A DNA stretch of 41,580 nucleotides from Escherichia sp. MOD1-EC7003 (GTDB taxonomy: Bacteria; Pseudomonadota; Gammaproteobacteria; Enterobacterales; Enterobacteriaceae), in the NCBI RefSeq assembly GCF_002965065.1, contig NZ_PTRE01000082.1, forward strand, positions 1-41,580. Reading direction: 5' to 3'. This document shows, one piece after another, positions 9,383-21,666 of the stretch. Each line of letters starts with the position of its first letter. The stretch's first letter is position 1. Position numbers and translations under genes: made by a program. The notes beneath the pieces were generated by a model. That model had not been told where the DNA came from. It saw nothing but the letters and a program-made list of their open reading frames with translations, and ran no database searches.

Positions 9383-10264
9383 TTAATTCTTACGACCGGT
9401 AATGCGGCACCACTCTTCCTTTTCCACAACTGGGTCGAGCGCGAAGTTATCGGCATAGGCTTCACAAACGCTCTCTGCCTGGCTTGCCAGAATACCGGAA
9501 AGGCCCAGTAAGCCGCCTGAAACCGGCAGGACGCTGATCAACGGTGCCAGTTCACGTAACGGGCCTGCGAGGATGTTAGCGACCACCACGTCGGCTTTCA
9601 TCGCTTCTGGCTGATCTTTCGGTAAGTAGAGTTCCAGACGATCAGAAACGCCATTACGTTCGGCGTTGTCGCGGCTGGCCTGAATGGCCTGAGGATCAAT
9701 ATCAATACCAATGGCTTTTGCTGCGCCCAGCTTCAGCGCTGCGATAGCCAGAATGCCGGAACCACAGCCAAAGTCGATCACCGTTTTACCGGTTAAATCG
9801 AGGCTGTCGAGCCATTGCAGGCACAGAGAGGTCGTTGGATGAGTCCCTGTACCAAACGCCAGGCCTGGGTCTAACATCACGTTAACCGCGTTTTCGTCCG
9901 GCACATCACGCCAGCTTGGGCAGATCCACAGACGTTCACCAAAGCGCATTGGGTGGAAATTATCCATCCATTCGCGTTCCCAATCTTTATCTTCCAGTTG
10001 TTCGATTTTATGCGCGAAGCCCGCGCCGAGCAGCGGATGGTTTTCCAGAATCGCCACCACGTCGTTCATGTCGGTTTCAGCGTCGAACAGACCAATCACA
10101 TCGGTGTCGCCCCACAGGCGAGTTTCGCCCGGCAGCGGCTCAAATACTGGCGTATCGTGGGTATCCTGAAAAGTGATAGAAACGGCGCCCGCTTCCATCA
10201 GCGCATCGCTAAGATCTTCCGCGTTCGTGCCGGTGGTGTTCAGTTTCAGTTGGATCCAAGGCAT
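9383..10264 (-). CDS. prmA: Ribosomal protein L11 methyltransferase
   Basis: A 293-residue SAM-dependent enzyme that trimethylates ribosomal protein L11. It has the N-terminal L11-recognition domain (residues 1-55), the linker, and a Rossmann methyltransferase domain with motif [10 protein letters not shown] at 162-170, the acidic motif [10 protein letters not shown], and the post-I motif [11 protein letters not shown] that substitutes for NPPY. The [15 protein letters not shown] segment is characteristic. It starts 11 bases after panF, its known operon partner. Confidence 0.98.
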   Translation of the reverse strand: MPWIQLKLNTTGTNAEDLSDALMEAGAVSITFQDTHDTPVFEPLPGETRLWGDTDVIGLFDAETDMNDVVAILENHPLLGAGFAHKIEQLEDKDWEREWMDNFHPMRFGERLWICPSWRDVPDENAVNVMLDPGLAFGTGTHPTTSLCLQWLDSLDLTGKTVIDFGCGSGILAIAALKLGAAKAIGIDIDPQAIQASRDNAERNGVSDRLELYLPKDQPEAMKADVVVANILAGPLRELAPLISVLPVSGGLLGLSGILASQAESVCEAYADNFALDPVVEKEEWCRITGRKN

Positions 10265-10275
10265 AGCAAAACTCT

Positions 10276-11727
10276 TTATTTATCAGTAGTCAAAACGGAA
10301 GCTTGCGGGACGGATGTACCGAAACGGTTTCCGACCAGGAAAGCCAGCAAACTTAGTAGTAACGAGGGCACGATAGGGTGGAAGCCCAGGTACTGAATAT
10401 TCAGCGTCGCGAGTACGGCATACAGCACGCCGCCAACGATCATCGCACTTAGCGCACCTTTGGCGTTGGCGCGTTCCCAATAAAGTCCCAGCACCAGCGG
10501 CCACAGGAAAACGGCTTCCAGCCCACCGAAGGCCAGTAAATTCAACCAGATGATCATTTCTGGCGGCTTCCAGGCGGCAAGCAGCAGCAACGCACCGAGA
10601 ATCAACGTGATCACCGCTGACATCCGCTTCAGAAGCGTCTCGTTTTGCATTTGATCCGGACGGATATTCAGATAAAGATCTTTAATGATCGTAGCGGAAC
10701 TTTGCAGCAATTGGGCGTTAATTGTCGACATGATCGCAGCCATAGGTGCAGCCAGGAAGATCCCGGCTGCAAACGGTGGCAGCACTTTTACCATCAACGT
10801 TGGGATCACCAGATCCGGCACGGTGAGATCGGGGATCACCGCACGACCTAAGGCTCCGGCCAGGTGCATACCGAACATCAGGATTGCGACCACAATCGTA
10901 CCGATAATGATCCCCCGATGTACTGCTTTACTGTCTTTATAAGAGATGCAGCGCACCGCAGTATGCGGTAGGCCAATAACGCCAAAGCACACCAGTACCC
11001 AGAACGATGTCATAAAGGCGGGTGACAGAATATCGTCAGCGCCTTGTGGCGTAACCAGTTGCGGATCGATGGTTTGCAGCGTCTCTACCGCATTACTTAA
11101 ACCGCCTGCGGCATGCACCACGCCAATAAGCAGCACAATGGTGCCAATCAGCATCACCAGCCCTTGCATGGTGTCGTTTAGCACGCTGGCACGAAAGCCG
11201 CCAAAGGCGGTATACAACGCAATACTAATACCGAAAATCAGCAGCCCGGTTTCATAAGGAATACCCGCCGCGGTTTCCAGCAGACGCGCACCGCCGATAA
11301 ACTGCACGGTCATCGCACCAACGAACGCAATCAGCAAACTCAAACTCGCCAGCCACACCAGCAGGCGACTCAGGTAGCGGGCAAACAGTATATCGTTCAG
11401 CGTTACCGCATTGTAGCGGCGTGCGAGAATAGCGAATTTCTTGCCGAGAATACCGAGCGAAAGCCAGACCGCAGGAAGCTGAATCATTGCCAGCAATACC
11501 CAACCCAGGCCGTATTTATAAGCCGCACCAGGCCCGCCGATAAACGAACTGGCGCTGATATAGGTCGCGGTGAGCGTCATCGCCAGCACAATACCGCCCA
11601 TAGAGCGGCTGCCGAGGAAATACTCATTAAGGAAGGTTCCGGTGCTCCGTTTACGCATCGCATAGACAGAGATTCCGAACACCACCACCAGATAGGCGAC
11701 CAGCGGTAGAATCACTTCAAGCTGCAT
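10276..11727 (-). CDS. panF: Sodium/pantothenate symporter PanF
   Basis: A 483-residue sodium:solute symporter with about 12-13 hydrophobic segments. It imports pantothenate, the precursor of coenzyme A and acyl carrier protein, with Na+. Conserved SSS features include [23 protein letters not shown] near TM2, and [14 protein letters not shown] chose the second ATG (11727), which has GGAGG six bases upstream; the ATG at 11733 directly abuts that site. The start overlaps the end of yhdT by 11 bases. Its position after accBC links CoA supply with fatty-acid synthesis. Confidence 0.97.
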   Translation of the reverse strand: MQLEVILPLVAYLVVVFGISVYAMRKRSTGTFLNEYFLGSRSMGGIVLAMTLTATYISASSFIGGPGAAYKYGLGWVLLAMIQLPAVWLSLGILGKKFAILARRYNAVTLNDILFARYLSRLLVWLASLSLLIAFVGAMTVQFIGGARLLETAAGIPYETGLLIFGISIALYTAFGGFRASVLNDTMQGLVMLIGTIVLLIGVVHAAGGLSNAVETLQTIDPQLVTPQGADDILSPAFMTSFWVLVCFGVIGLPHTAVRCISYKDSKAVHRGIIIGTIVVAILMFGMHLAGALGRAVIPDLTVPDLVIPTLMVKVLPPFAAGIFLAAPMAAIMSTINAQLLQSSATIIKDLYLNIRPDQMQNETLLKRMSAVITLILGALLLLAAWKPPEMIIWLNLLAFGGLEAVFLWPLVLGLYWERANAKGALSAMIVGGVLYAVLATLNIQYLGFHPIVPSLLLSLLAFLVGNRFGTSVPQASVLTTDK

Positions 11728-11959
11728 CGTCATCCTCCAGCGGGATATCGCGATAGATAAATTTTACCATCGCCCAGCACAGTCCAATAAACAGCAGTGG
11801 CGTCAGGATGCAGGCCATCTCAAACCAGCGCGGAAATCCGGTAAAACCGGGGGCAACGCCAGGTAAGTAAGCGGCTACTAACCATACCGCCAGATACAAA
11901 AGGGTCAGCCCCAGCGCCCAGCGCGCCTCTTTATGGGCCTGAACAAAACGAGTGTCCAT
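11717..11959 (-). CDS. yhdT: DUF997 membrane protein YhdT
   Basis: An 80-residue protein with two hydrophobic segments (about 15-35 and 46-68) and an acidic C-terminus (LEDDDAA). Its stop overlaps the panF start, indicating translational coupling. The DUF997/YhdT family is regularly encoded just before panF, and a small accessory subunit of the transporter has been suggested from that context only. It follows accC, separated by that operon's terminator. Confidence 0.93.
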   Translation of the reverse strand: MDTRFVQAHKEARWALGLTLLYLAVWLVAAYLPGVAPGFTGFPRWFEMACILTPLLFIGLCWAMVKFIYRDIPLEDDDAA

Positions 11960-12023
11960 TTTTTGTCCCTGATGGGTGAAGAAAGCGGGGATTGTACCTT
12001 ATGGGGCTTATCGATCCCCAGAA

Positions 12024-12053
12024 ATAAAAAAGGCCGGAAAATCCGGCCTTTTA
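12024..12053 (-). terminator. Rho-independent terminator of accBC
   Basis: AAAAGGCCGGA/TCCGGCCTTTT forms a compact GC-rich hairpin with a short loop and six U residues on the minus strand, 15 bases after the accC stop. Confidence 0.9.
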
Positions 12054-12067
12054 ACACTTTTGCAGTC

Positions 12068-13417
12068 TTATTTTTCCTGAAGACCGAGTTTTTTCTCCAG
12101 ATAGTGGATGTTAGTGCCACCATGCTGGAAGTTTTCGTCATTCATGATGCGGATCTGCAGATCAATATTGGTCTTGATTCCGTCGATGATCAGCTCCTGC
12201 AGTGCATTTTTCATGCGCGCAATCGCCACGTCACGGTTTTCACCGTAGCAAATCAGTTTGCCGATCATTGAGTCATAGTACGGCGGCACAGTGTAGCCAG
12301 CGTAGATATGAGACTCCCAACGCACGCCAAAACCACCTGGTGCGTGGAAACGGGTGATTTTGCCCGGGCTTGGCAGGAAGGTGTTCGGATCTTCGGCGTT
12401 GATACGGCATTCCACCGCATGACCGCGAACGTGAACTTCTTCTTGCTTGATCGACAGCGGTTGACCAGCAGCGATACGCAGCTGTTCTTTGATCAGGTCA
12501 ACGCCAGTGATCATTTCAGTAACCGGGTGTTCTACCTGAATACGAGTGTTCATTTCGATGAAATAGAACTCGCCGTTTTCGAACAGGAACTCGAAAGTAC
12601 CTGCACCGCGATAGCCGATATCAACACACGCTTTAGCGCAACGTTCGCCGATGTAGCGACGCAGTTCCGGTGTAATGCCCGGTGCTGGTGCTTCTTCGAC
12701 CACTTTCTGGTGACGACGTTGCATAGAGCAGTCACGTTCTGCCAGATAGATAGCGTTGCCCTGGCCGTCAGCCAGTACCTGAATCTCGACGTGGCGAGGA
12801 TTCTCCAGGTATTTCTCCATGTAAACCATGTCGTTATTGAAAGCGGCTTTTGCTTCCGCACGTGTCATGGAGATGGATTGTGCCAGTTCAGCGTCGCCAC
12901 GCACTACGCGCATACCGCGACCGCCACCGCCACCGGAGGCTTTGATAATCACCGGATAACCAATGCGTTTTGCAATGGCGCGGTTTTTATCCATATCGTC
13001 GCCCAACGGGCCGTCAGAACCGGGTACGCAAGGAACGCCCGCTTTTTTCATCGCGGCGATTGCCGATACTTTGTCACCCATCAGGCGAATAGTGTCTGCT
13101 TTCGGGCCGATGAAGATAAAGCCGGAGCGTTCAACCTGCTCGGCAAAATTGGCGTTCTCGGAGAGGAAGCCGTAACCCGGATGGATTGCTACTGCGCCGG
13201 TGATTTCAGCGGCGCTGATGATTGCCGGGATGTTCAGATAACTTTTTACTGACGGAGCAGGGCCGATACAGACCGTTTCATCTGCCAGTAATACGTGTTT
13301 TAGATCGCGATCCGCACTGGAGTGCACTGCGACAGTCTTGATGCCCAGTTCTTTACAGGCACGAAGAATACGCAATGCAATCTCGCCGCGGTTGGCAATA
13401 ACAATTTTATCCAGCAT
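12068..13417 (-). CDS. accC: Acetyl-CoA carboxylase, biotin carboxylase subunit
   Basis: A 449-residue ATP-grasp enzyme that carboxylates the biotin of AccB with bicarbonate and ATP, the first committed step of fatty-acid synthesis. The N-terminal pre-ATP-grasp domain starts [14 protein letters not shown]. The flexible glycine-rich ATP loop GGGGGRGM lies at 162-169, followed by the [13 protein letters not shown] active-site strand and the C-terminal domain. I chose the ATG at 13417, ten bases after accB; the longer open frame reads back into accB and has no family match. It forms a two-gene operon with accB. Confidence 0.99.
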   Translation of the reverse strand: MLDKIVIANRGEIALRILRACKELGIKTVAVHSSADRDLKHVLLADETVCIGPAPSVKSYLNIPAIISAAEITGAVAIHPGYGFLSENANFAEQVERSGFIFIGPKADTIRLMGDKVSAIAAMKKAGVPCVPGSDGPLGDDMDKNRAIAKRIGYPVIIKASGGGGGRGMRVVRGDAELAQSISMTRAEAKAAFNNDMVYMEKYLENPRHVEIQVLADGQGNAIYLAERDCSMQRRHQKVVEEAPAPGITPELRRYIGERCAKACVDIGYRGAGTFEFLFENGEFYFIEMNTRIQVEHPVTEMITGVDLIKEQLRIAAGQPLSIKQEEVHVRGHAVECRINAEDPNTFLPSPGKITRFHAPGGFGVRWESHIYAGYTVPPYYDSMIGKLICYGENRDVAIARMKNALQELIIDGIKTNIDLQIRIMNDENFQHGGTNIHYLEKKLGLQEK

Positions 13418-13427
13418 GTTCGCCTCG

Positions 13428-13898
13428 TTACTCGATGACGACCAGCGGCTCGTCAAATTCTACCGGTTGTCCACTTTCGACCAGAATTGCTTTCACAGTA
13501 CCGGATTTGTCTGCTTCGATCTGGTTCATCATTTTCATGGCTTCAACGATGCACAGGGTATCGCCCACGTTCACTTTCTGACCCACTTCGATAAACGCTT
13601 TTGCGTCCGGGCTTGGGGTGCGGTAGAAAGTACCAACCATCGGGGAACGTACGATGTGACCACTGATTTCCGCTGCTGCTGGCGCTTCCATCGAAGGAAC
13701 GGTCGCCGGAGCGGCTGCGTTAGATTGAGCTGGCTGCTGCATCATTGGTGCAGCGTAAGCCTGTTGCATCATAGGGAAACTTGCGGCAGGAGCTGCACGG
13801 CTGATGCGTACTGACTCTTCGCCTTCGGAGATTTCCAGTTCGGAGATGCCTGATTCTTCAACCAGCTCGATCAGTTTTTTAATCTTACGAATATCCAT
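13428..13898 (-). CDS. accB: Biotin carboxyl carrier protein of acetyl-CoA carboxylase
   Basis: A 156-residue BCCP. The N-terminal segment (1-30) mediates association with AccC and operon autoregulation. A flexible Ala/Pro/Gln-rich linker (about 36-76) follows, then the biotinyl domain with acceptor Lys122 in EAMKMM and the characteristic thumb segment YRTPSPDAK. The N-terminal part of AccB is reported to regulate accBC transcription. It is the first gene of accBC, behind an unusually long untranslated leader. Confidence 0.99.
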
Positions 13899-14169
13899 GA
13901 GTGGGTTCCGTACTCTTTGTTTAGTGTGATTGTGACAGGCGTTTCACCGCCGTCTGTAAAGCGTATGCCCCGACAGCTGTATGCATAGCGATAAATTCCA
14001 GCAGGCCGGGACGCCGGTTTATTTTGCCCCAGAGTCTCAATGTTAGACTTGACGGACATTGTGCAGCGATCTGCTGCTATCCTCCGGCAAAAAACAAAAT
14101 ATACCTTCGTTGCGCCAATGTCACCTTTTCCGCAGCGCAAAAACTGCGTCAGGGAGGACGAGGTCGCAC
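13899..14169 (-). promoter_or_regulatory. accBC 5' leader
   Basis: About 265 bases separate the inferred transcription start from the accB ATG. The accBC operon is known to have a long untranslated leader. A minus-strand open frame (13871-14140) overlaps the accB start but lacks family resemblance, so I treat it as leader. It contains several C/G-rich short inverted repeats but no riboswitch I recognise. Confidence 0.6.
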
Positions 14170-14198
14170 ATTATAACGATTTCGTAGCAATTGGCAGC
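14170..14198 (-). promoter_or_regulatory. Candidate accBC promoter
   Basis: A consensus -10 TATAAT (complement of 14170-14175) lies about 270 bases upstream of accB, in agreement with the long leader known for accBC. The -35 is weak; CTGCCA with a 16-base spacer is the best candidate. Confidence 0.6.
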
Positions 14199-14302
14199 TA
14201 AATACTGGTCTTATCAGGGAAGATAATCAACAGCTAACATGTAAATAACCTTCAACACCGTGTAATTTGCAACAAGCCGCACAATTCACGAATTTAGCGC
14301 CA

Positions 14303-14508
14303 TCATCGACGGAACTTCTTATAACGTAAGGCTAAAAGCTGTAAAGCCAGACCTGCGAAGATGAGGGCTGTAATGAGATAATCTTCACAGACCACAAATA
14401 ATGTAGGGATGCCAGGCTCGCGACAAGATAGACGACATTACGCAGCGGTTGCTGGGGATTGCCCAATTTTCACAGCATCGTCTGGATAGACGTGAATGCT
14501 AAAGCACG
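14303..14508 (-). pseudogene. msrQ: 3' remnant of msrQ (methionine sulfoxide reductase heme subunit)
   Basis: The minus-strand translation, allowing one stop and one frameshift, follows the C-terminal third of MsrQ (YedZ). It reads ALAFTSIQTML-stop-KLGNPQQ, then [20 protein letters not shown], then, after a one-base shift in a C run near 14364-14368, [20 protein letters not shown] and a stop. MsrQ is the multi-pass heme membrane partner of periplasmic MsrP; the YLWSVK segment is a strong family signature. The in-frame TGA is the complement of 14470-14472. There is no start and about two thirds of the gene is missing. It lies between a DUF1444-like fragment and accBC. I recognise the homology by eye from the E. 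coli MsrQ sequence encoded elsewhere; ancestry by deletion is inference. Confidence 0.8.
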
Positions 14509-14959
14509 CGCATCAGATAGCGCATGGTTTCGCTACCGTCTTCAGCAAACAGGATAATTAACTCATCGTTAAAGTCTTCCCAGGCAAAATCCAGTGAGGC
14601 GTTGAGGACCCGGGATCAGACTCATACTGGCTAAGCTGTTGGCGAACGGTATCCAGCCAGGCTTTTTCTTTAATCACCGGGACAATACAGCGCCCGGTCG
14701 GCAGCATTTCTGCAAGCTGTTTCAGTATATCCGCAGCCACTTCTTCCAGCGGGTCTGGTGCGGCTTGATAACGTTTGTAGGCATCATCAAGGGTGATTTC
14801 CACCGTTTGGTGACCCGTATCAATGCGCATCAATTTATGGTCAGTCGAAATCATGACTTTCCAGTTTGGATGATGTTGTACAACTTCATGACCAAGATGT
14901 TCGACGAAAGCTGTCCGGCTAACCGCTTTTCCCGTTAACCGATTGAATAATGATTTCAA
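14499..14959 (-). pseudogene. Truncated, frameshifted DUF1444 (YtpQ-like) gene
   Basis: A minus-strand frame begins at TTG 14959 with GAGGG upstream and reads 133 residues to 14558. The last dozen residues (STPHWILPGKTLTMS) lose family character. Restoring one G in the G run at about 14608-14614 gives a continuous 153-residue product ending VLNASLDFAWEDFNDELIIL then FAEDGSETMRYLMRVL, stop at 14499. The sequence resembles the N-terminal half of DUF1444/UPF0354 proteins, which are about 270 residues (assignment from memory, moderate). Both the frameshift and the early end indicate a decayed gene. It lies 36 bases after yhdH on the same strand and touches the msrQ remnant. Function unknown. Confidence 0.6.
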
Positions 14960-14995
14960 AATGAGTTCCCTCTCTTATTATTCCCTGCTAAATGG

Positions 14996-15970
14996 TTAGT
15001 TAACCTTCACCAGCGTGCGACCCTGGATCTGGTTATTAATGATGGCCTCGGCAAATTTCGGTGCCTCTGCCAGAGATATCTCTTTTGCCGCCTGGGTATA
15101 GAATGATTCCGGTAAATCGGCGACCAGTCGCTGCCAGGCTTGTGCGCGGCGTGCTGGTGGCGTCATCACTGAATCTACCCCCTGTAAACGGACATTACGC
15201 AGAATAAATGGCATGACGGTTGTTGGTAGAGTAAAACCACCCGCCAGACCACAAGCCGCCACACAGCCGCCGTAATTCATTTGCGCCAGCACTTTCGCCA
15301 GCACTTTGTCGCCGACGGTGTCAATTGCTCCAGCCCAGACTTGTTTTTCCAGAGGACGGGATTCGGCAAACTCATCGCGAGGAAGAATACGGCTGGCACC
15401 TAAACTTTTCAGATATTCATGGGTGCTTTCACGACCGGAAACGGCAACGACCTGATAACCCAACTTATGCAGCAGCGCCACGGCGGTACTGCCGACGCCA
15501 CCACTGGCACCTGTCACGACAATCTCCCCGTCCTGCGGGCGAACACCGGCATCTTCCAGCGCCATCACACACAGCATGGCGGTAAACCCGGCAGTACCGA
15601 TAATCATTGCTTTACGCGCGTCCAGCCCTTGCGGCATGGCAACCAGCCAGTCACCTTTCACTCGCGCCTGTTCTGCCAGCCCTCCCCAGTGGTTTTCACC
15701 AACGCCCCAGCCAGTGAGCAACACGTCCTGACCGGCATGAAAACGCGGATCTTCGCTGGTGCGTACAGTTCCAGCAAAATCGATCCCAGGAATCATCGGA
15801 AAATTACGGATGATTTTTCCCTTACCGGTAATCGCCAGCGCATCTTTGTAGTTCAGGCTCGACCAGTGAACATCGACCGTGACATCGCCCTCCGGCAGGC
15901 GACTTTCGTCCAGAGTCTGTACCGATGCGAGAGTTTTGCCGTCCTGCTGTTCTAAAAGTAACGCCTGCAT
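14996..15970 (-). CDS. acuI: Acrylyl-CoA reductase AcuI/YhdH (MDR family)
   Basis: A 324-residue medium-chain dehydrogenase/reductase of the YhdH/AcuI type, an NADPH-dependent reductase of acryloyl-CoA to propionyl-CoA. The GroES-like domain (WSSLNYKDALAITGKG, PGIDFAGTV) lacks zinc ligands. The Rossmann domain has TGASGGVGSTAVALL, and the C-terminal GRTLVKV is a typical ending. In E. coli the gene was first called yhdH. It is divergent from csrD and followed by the DUF1444-like fragment. It is complete. Confidence 0.95.
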   Translation of the reverse strand: MQALLLEQQDGKTLASVQTLDESRLPEGDVTVDVHWSSLNYKDALAITGKGKIIRNFPMIPGIDFAGTVRTSEDPRFHAGQDVLLTGWGVGENHWGGLAEQARVKGDWLVAMPQGLDARKAMIIGTAGFTAMLCVMALEDAGVRPQDGEIVVTGASGGVGSTAVALLHKLGYQVVAVSGRESTHEYLKSLGASRILPRDEFAESRPLEKQVWAGAIDTVGDKVLAKVLAQMNYGGCVAACGLAGGFTLPTTVMPFILRNVRLQGVDSVMTPPARRAQAWQRLVADLPESFYTQAAKEISLAEAPKFAEAIINNQIQGRTLVKVN

Positions 15971-16121
15971 AAGTGGTCCTCATGTGCATGATGGATTGGA
16001 AAATAATTTCTGAAGACTATACTCGCTAATGGAAAAGCAAAGCCGATGAAGCGCAATAAATTGCGAGATAAATCTGATTTGCTAGTATGCCCGTTTCCTC
16101 ACTATCGGAGTTAACACAAGG

Positions 16122-18062
16122 ATGAGATTAACGACGAAATTTTCGGCCTTTGTTACGTTGCTCACCGGGTTAACAATTTTTGTGACTTTGCTGGGCTGCT
16201 CACTCAGTTTCTACAATGCCATTCAGTATAAGTTTAGCCATCGCGTTCAGGCAGTGGCGACGGCGATTGATACTCACCTCGTGTCGAACGACTTCAACGC
16301 GTTGGGACCGCAAATTACCGAGCTAATGATGTCGGCTGATATCGTTCGTGTAGACCTGCTGCATGGTGACAAACAGGTTTATACCCAGGTCAGAAATGGT
16401 AGTTATCGTCCGGTTGGCACCAGCGATCTGTTTCGCGAACTGAGCGTTCCGTTGATAAAGCATCCTGGGATGTCGCTGCGTCTGGTTTATCAGGATCCGA
16501 TGGGCAACTATTTCCATTCGTTGATGACTACCGCGCCGCTCACGGGGGCGATTGGCTTTATCATTCTTATGCTCTTTCTGGCGGTACGCTGGTTACAAAG
16601 GCAACTTGCCGGACAAGAACTGCTGGAAGCCCGGGCTACTCGTATCTTAAACGGTGAGCGTGGCTCTAATGTGTTGGGAACCATCTATGAATGGCCGCCG
16701 AGAACCAGCAGTGCGCTGGATACGCTGCTTTGTGAAATTCAGAACGCACGCGAACAACACAGCCGTCTTGATACGCTGATCCGCTCTTATGCTGCCCAGG
16801 ACATCAAAACGGGTCTCAATAACCGACTCTTTTTCGATAATCAGTTAGCAACGTTACTGGAAGATCAGGAGAAAGTCGGTACTCACGGGATCGTGATGAT
16901 GATTCGCCTGCCGGATTTCAATATGTTGAGCGATACCTGGGGACACAGCCAGGTTGAAGAACAGTTCTTCACTCTGACGAATCTGCTGTCGACATTTATG
17001 ATGCGCTACCCTGGCGCACTGCTGGCGCGTTACCACCGTAGTGATTTTGCTGCGCTGTTGCCGCACCGGACATTAAAAGAGGCAGAAAGCATCGCCGGTC
17101 AGATAATCAAAGCCGTCGATACCTTGCCGAACAATAAAATGCTCGATCGCGACGATATGATCCACATTGGTATCTGCGCCTGGCGTAGTGGTCAGGATAC
17201 CGAGCAGGTGATGGAACATGCAGAGTCTGCCACGCGTAATGCGGGATTGCAGGGCGGCAATAGCTGGGCTATTTACGATGACTCGTTGCCTGAAAAAGGA
17301 CGCGGTAACGTTCGCTGGCGTACGCTTATCGAGCAAATGCTGAGTCGCGGCGGCCCGCGCCTTTATCAAAAACCGGCGGTTACTCGCGAAGGTCAGGTTC
17401 ATCATCGCGAACTCATGTGCCGCATCTTCGATGGTAATGAAGAGGTTAGCTCGGCAGAGTATATGCCGATGGTCTTGCAGTTTGGCTTATCGGAAGAGTA
17501 TGACCGCCTGCAAATCAGCCGTCTTATTCCACTATTGCGTTACTGGCCGGAGGAAAAACTGGCGATTCAGGTTACCGTTGAGTCGCTGATTCGCCCGCGT
17601 TTTCAGCGTTGGCTGCGCGATACGTTAATGCAATGTGAAAAAACGCAACGAAAACGCATAATTATTGAACTTGCAGAGGCCGATGTAGGTCAACATATCA
17701 GTCGCTTACAACCAATTATTCGTTTGGTGAATGCTTTGGGGGTACGGGTAGCCGTTAACCAGGCCGGTTTGACGCTGGTAAGCACCAGTTGGATCAAAGA
17801 ACTTAATGTTGAGTTACTCAAGCTCCATCCGGGGCTGGTCAGAAACATTGAGAAGCGAACGGAGAACCAGCTGTTGGTTCAAAGCCTGGTGGAAGCCTGT
17901 TCCGGAACCAGCACCCAGGTTTACGCCGCCGGCGTGCGTTCGCGAAGCGAGTGGCAGACTCTGATTCAGCGCGGTGTTACAGGTGGGCAAGGGGATTTTT
18001 TCGCGTCCTCACAGCCACTTGATACTAACGTGAAAAAATATTCACAAAGATACTCGGTTTAA
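16122..18062 (+). CDS. csrD: Regulator CsrD with degenerate GGDEF and EAL domains
   Basis: A 646-residue inner-membrane protein (YhdA) that directs the small RNAs CsrB and CsrC to RNase E degradation and so sets CsrA activity. Two membrane segments lie at about 8-30 and 138-157 around a periplasmic sensor loop. Next comes a HAMP-like/coiled-coil linker, then a GGDEF-like domain whose signature is HRSDF (305-309) and an EAL-like domain in which EAL is replaced by ELM (430-432). Both catalytic motifs are missing, consistent with the known lack of cyclic-di-GMP turnover. It is divergent from yhdH. Confidence 0.97.
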   Translation: MRLTTKFSAFVTLLTGLTIFVTLLGCSLSFYNAIQYKFSHRVQAVATAIDTHLVSNDFNALGPQITELMMSADIVRVDLLHGDKQVYTQVRNGSYRPVGTSDLFRELSVPLIKHPGMSLRLVYQDPMGNYFHSLMTTAPLTGAIGFIILMLFLAVRWLQRQLAGQELLEARATRILNGERGSNVLGTIYEWPPRTSSALDTLLCEIQNAREQHSRLDTLIRSYAAQDIKTGLNNRLFFDNQLATLLEDQEKVGTHGIVMMIRLPDFNMLSDTWGHSQVEEQFFTLTNLLSTFMMRYPGALLARYHRSDFAALLPHRTLKEAESIAGQIIKAVDTLPNNKMLDRDDMIHIGICAWRSGQDTEQVMEHAESATRNAGLQGGNSWAIYDDSLPEKGRGNVRWRTLIEQMLSRGGPRLYQKPAVTREGQVHHRELMCRIFDGNEEVSSAEYMPMVLQFGLSEEYDRLQISRLIPLLRYWPEEKLAIQVTVESLIRPRFQRWLRDTLMQCEKTQRKRIIIELAEADVGQHISRLQPIIRLVNALGVRVAVNQAGLTLVSTSWIKELNVELLKLHPGLVRNIEKRTENQLLVQSLVEACSGTSTQVYAAGVRSRSEWQTLIQRGVTGGQGDFFASSQPLDTNVKKYSQRYSV

Positions 18063-19410
<1,348 letters not shown>

Positions 19411-19416
19411 TCGGAT

Positions 19417-19450
19417 GCAGGCAGGGGAAGCCTCTGTTTACCCTGCCTGC
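19417..19450 (+). other. mreB-mreC intercistronic hairpin
   Basis: GCAGGCAGGG (19417-19426) pairs perfectly with CCCTGCCTGC (19441-19450) around a 14-base loop, without a U tract. Such a structure between genes can stabilise the upstream message or partly attenuate the downstream genes. This fits the higher need for MreB than for MreC and MreD, but the effect here is inferred. Confidence 0.65.
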
Positions 19451-19475
19451 TCTGATACGAGAATACGCATAACTT

Positions 19476-21064
<1,589 letters not shown>

Positions 21065-21072
21065 AGGTTTCT

Positions 21073-21666
21073 ATGACTTCTCTGTATTTAGCTTCCGGTT
21101 CTCCGCGTCGTCAGGAGTTACTTGCGCAACTTGGCGTGACCTTTGAACGTGTTGTTACGGGCATTGAGGAGCAGCGTCAGCCGCAGGAGAGTGCGCAGCA
21201 GTATGTTGTTCGTCTGGCACGCGAGAAAGCACAGGCGGGTGTCGCGCAAACGGCGCAGGATCTCCCGGTGCTGGGTGCGGATACTATCGTTGTTCTGAAC
21301 GGAGAAGTGCTGGAGAAACCGCTCGACGCAGATCATGCGGCCCAGATGTTGCGCAAATTATCGGGTCAGACCCATCAGGTGATGACGGCAGTGGCGTTGG
21401 CCGACAGTCAGCACATTCTCGATTGCCTGGTGGTTACCGATGTGACTTTCAGAACGTTAACAGACGAAGACATCGCGGGCTATGTCGCCAGCGGTGAACC
21501 GTTAGATAAAGCAGGTGCATACGGTATTCAGGGGCTGGGAGGCTGTTTTGTCAGGAAGATAAAGGGCAGCTATCACGCCGTAGTCGGCTTACCGTTGGTT
21601 GAAACGTATGAATTATTAAGTAATTTTAACGCACTGCGTGAGAAAAGGGATAAACATGACGGCTGA
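21073..21666 (+). CDS. yhdE: Maf-family nucleoside triphosphate pyrophosphatase (dTTP/UTP)
   Basis: A 197-residue Maf protein that hydrolyses dTTP, UTP and modified pyrimidine nucleotides to monophosphates (housecleaning and septum-related functions reported). The Maf signature [11 protein letters not shown] is at residues 6-16, the catalytic acidic residues are in GADTIVVL, the nucleotide-specificity region is [13 protein letters not shown], and the [12 protein letters not shown] motif is complete. It begins eight bases after mreD, and its 3' end overlaps rng by 11 bases. Confidence 0.95.
   Translation: MTSLYLASGSPRRQELLAQLGVTFERVVTGIEEQRQPQESAQQYVVRLAREKAQAGVAQTAQDLPVLGADTIVVLNGEVLEKPLDADHAAQMLRKLSGQTHQVMTAVALADSQHILDCLVVTDVTFRTLTDEDIAGYVASGEPLDKAGAYGIQGLGGCFVRKIKGSYHAVVGLPLVETYELLSNFNALREKRDKHDG

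Noticed and set aside
12308-13252. Long 314-residue open frame antisense to accC
   Set aside because: It mirrors accC codon bias on the opposite strand, has no recognisable domain, and accC itself is certain.
13871-14140. 89-residue open frame in the accBC leader
   Set aside because: It overlaps the accB start out of frame and resembles no protein I know; the region is a known long leader.
16122-18062. CsrD as an active cyclic-di-GMP enzyme
   Set aside because: The GGDEF and EAL signatures are degenerate (HRSDF, ELM), as known for this regulator.
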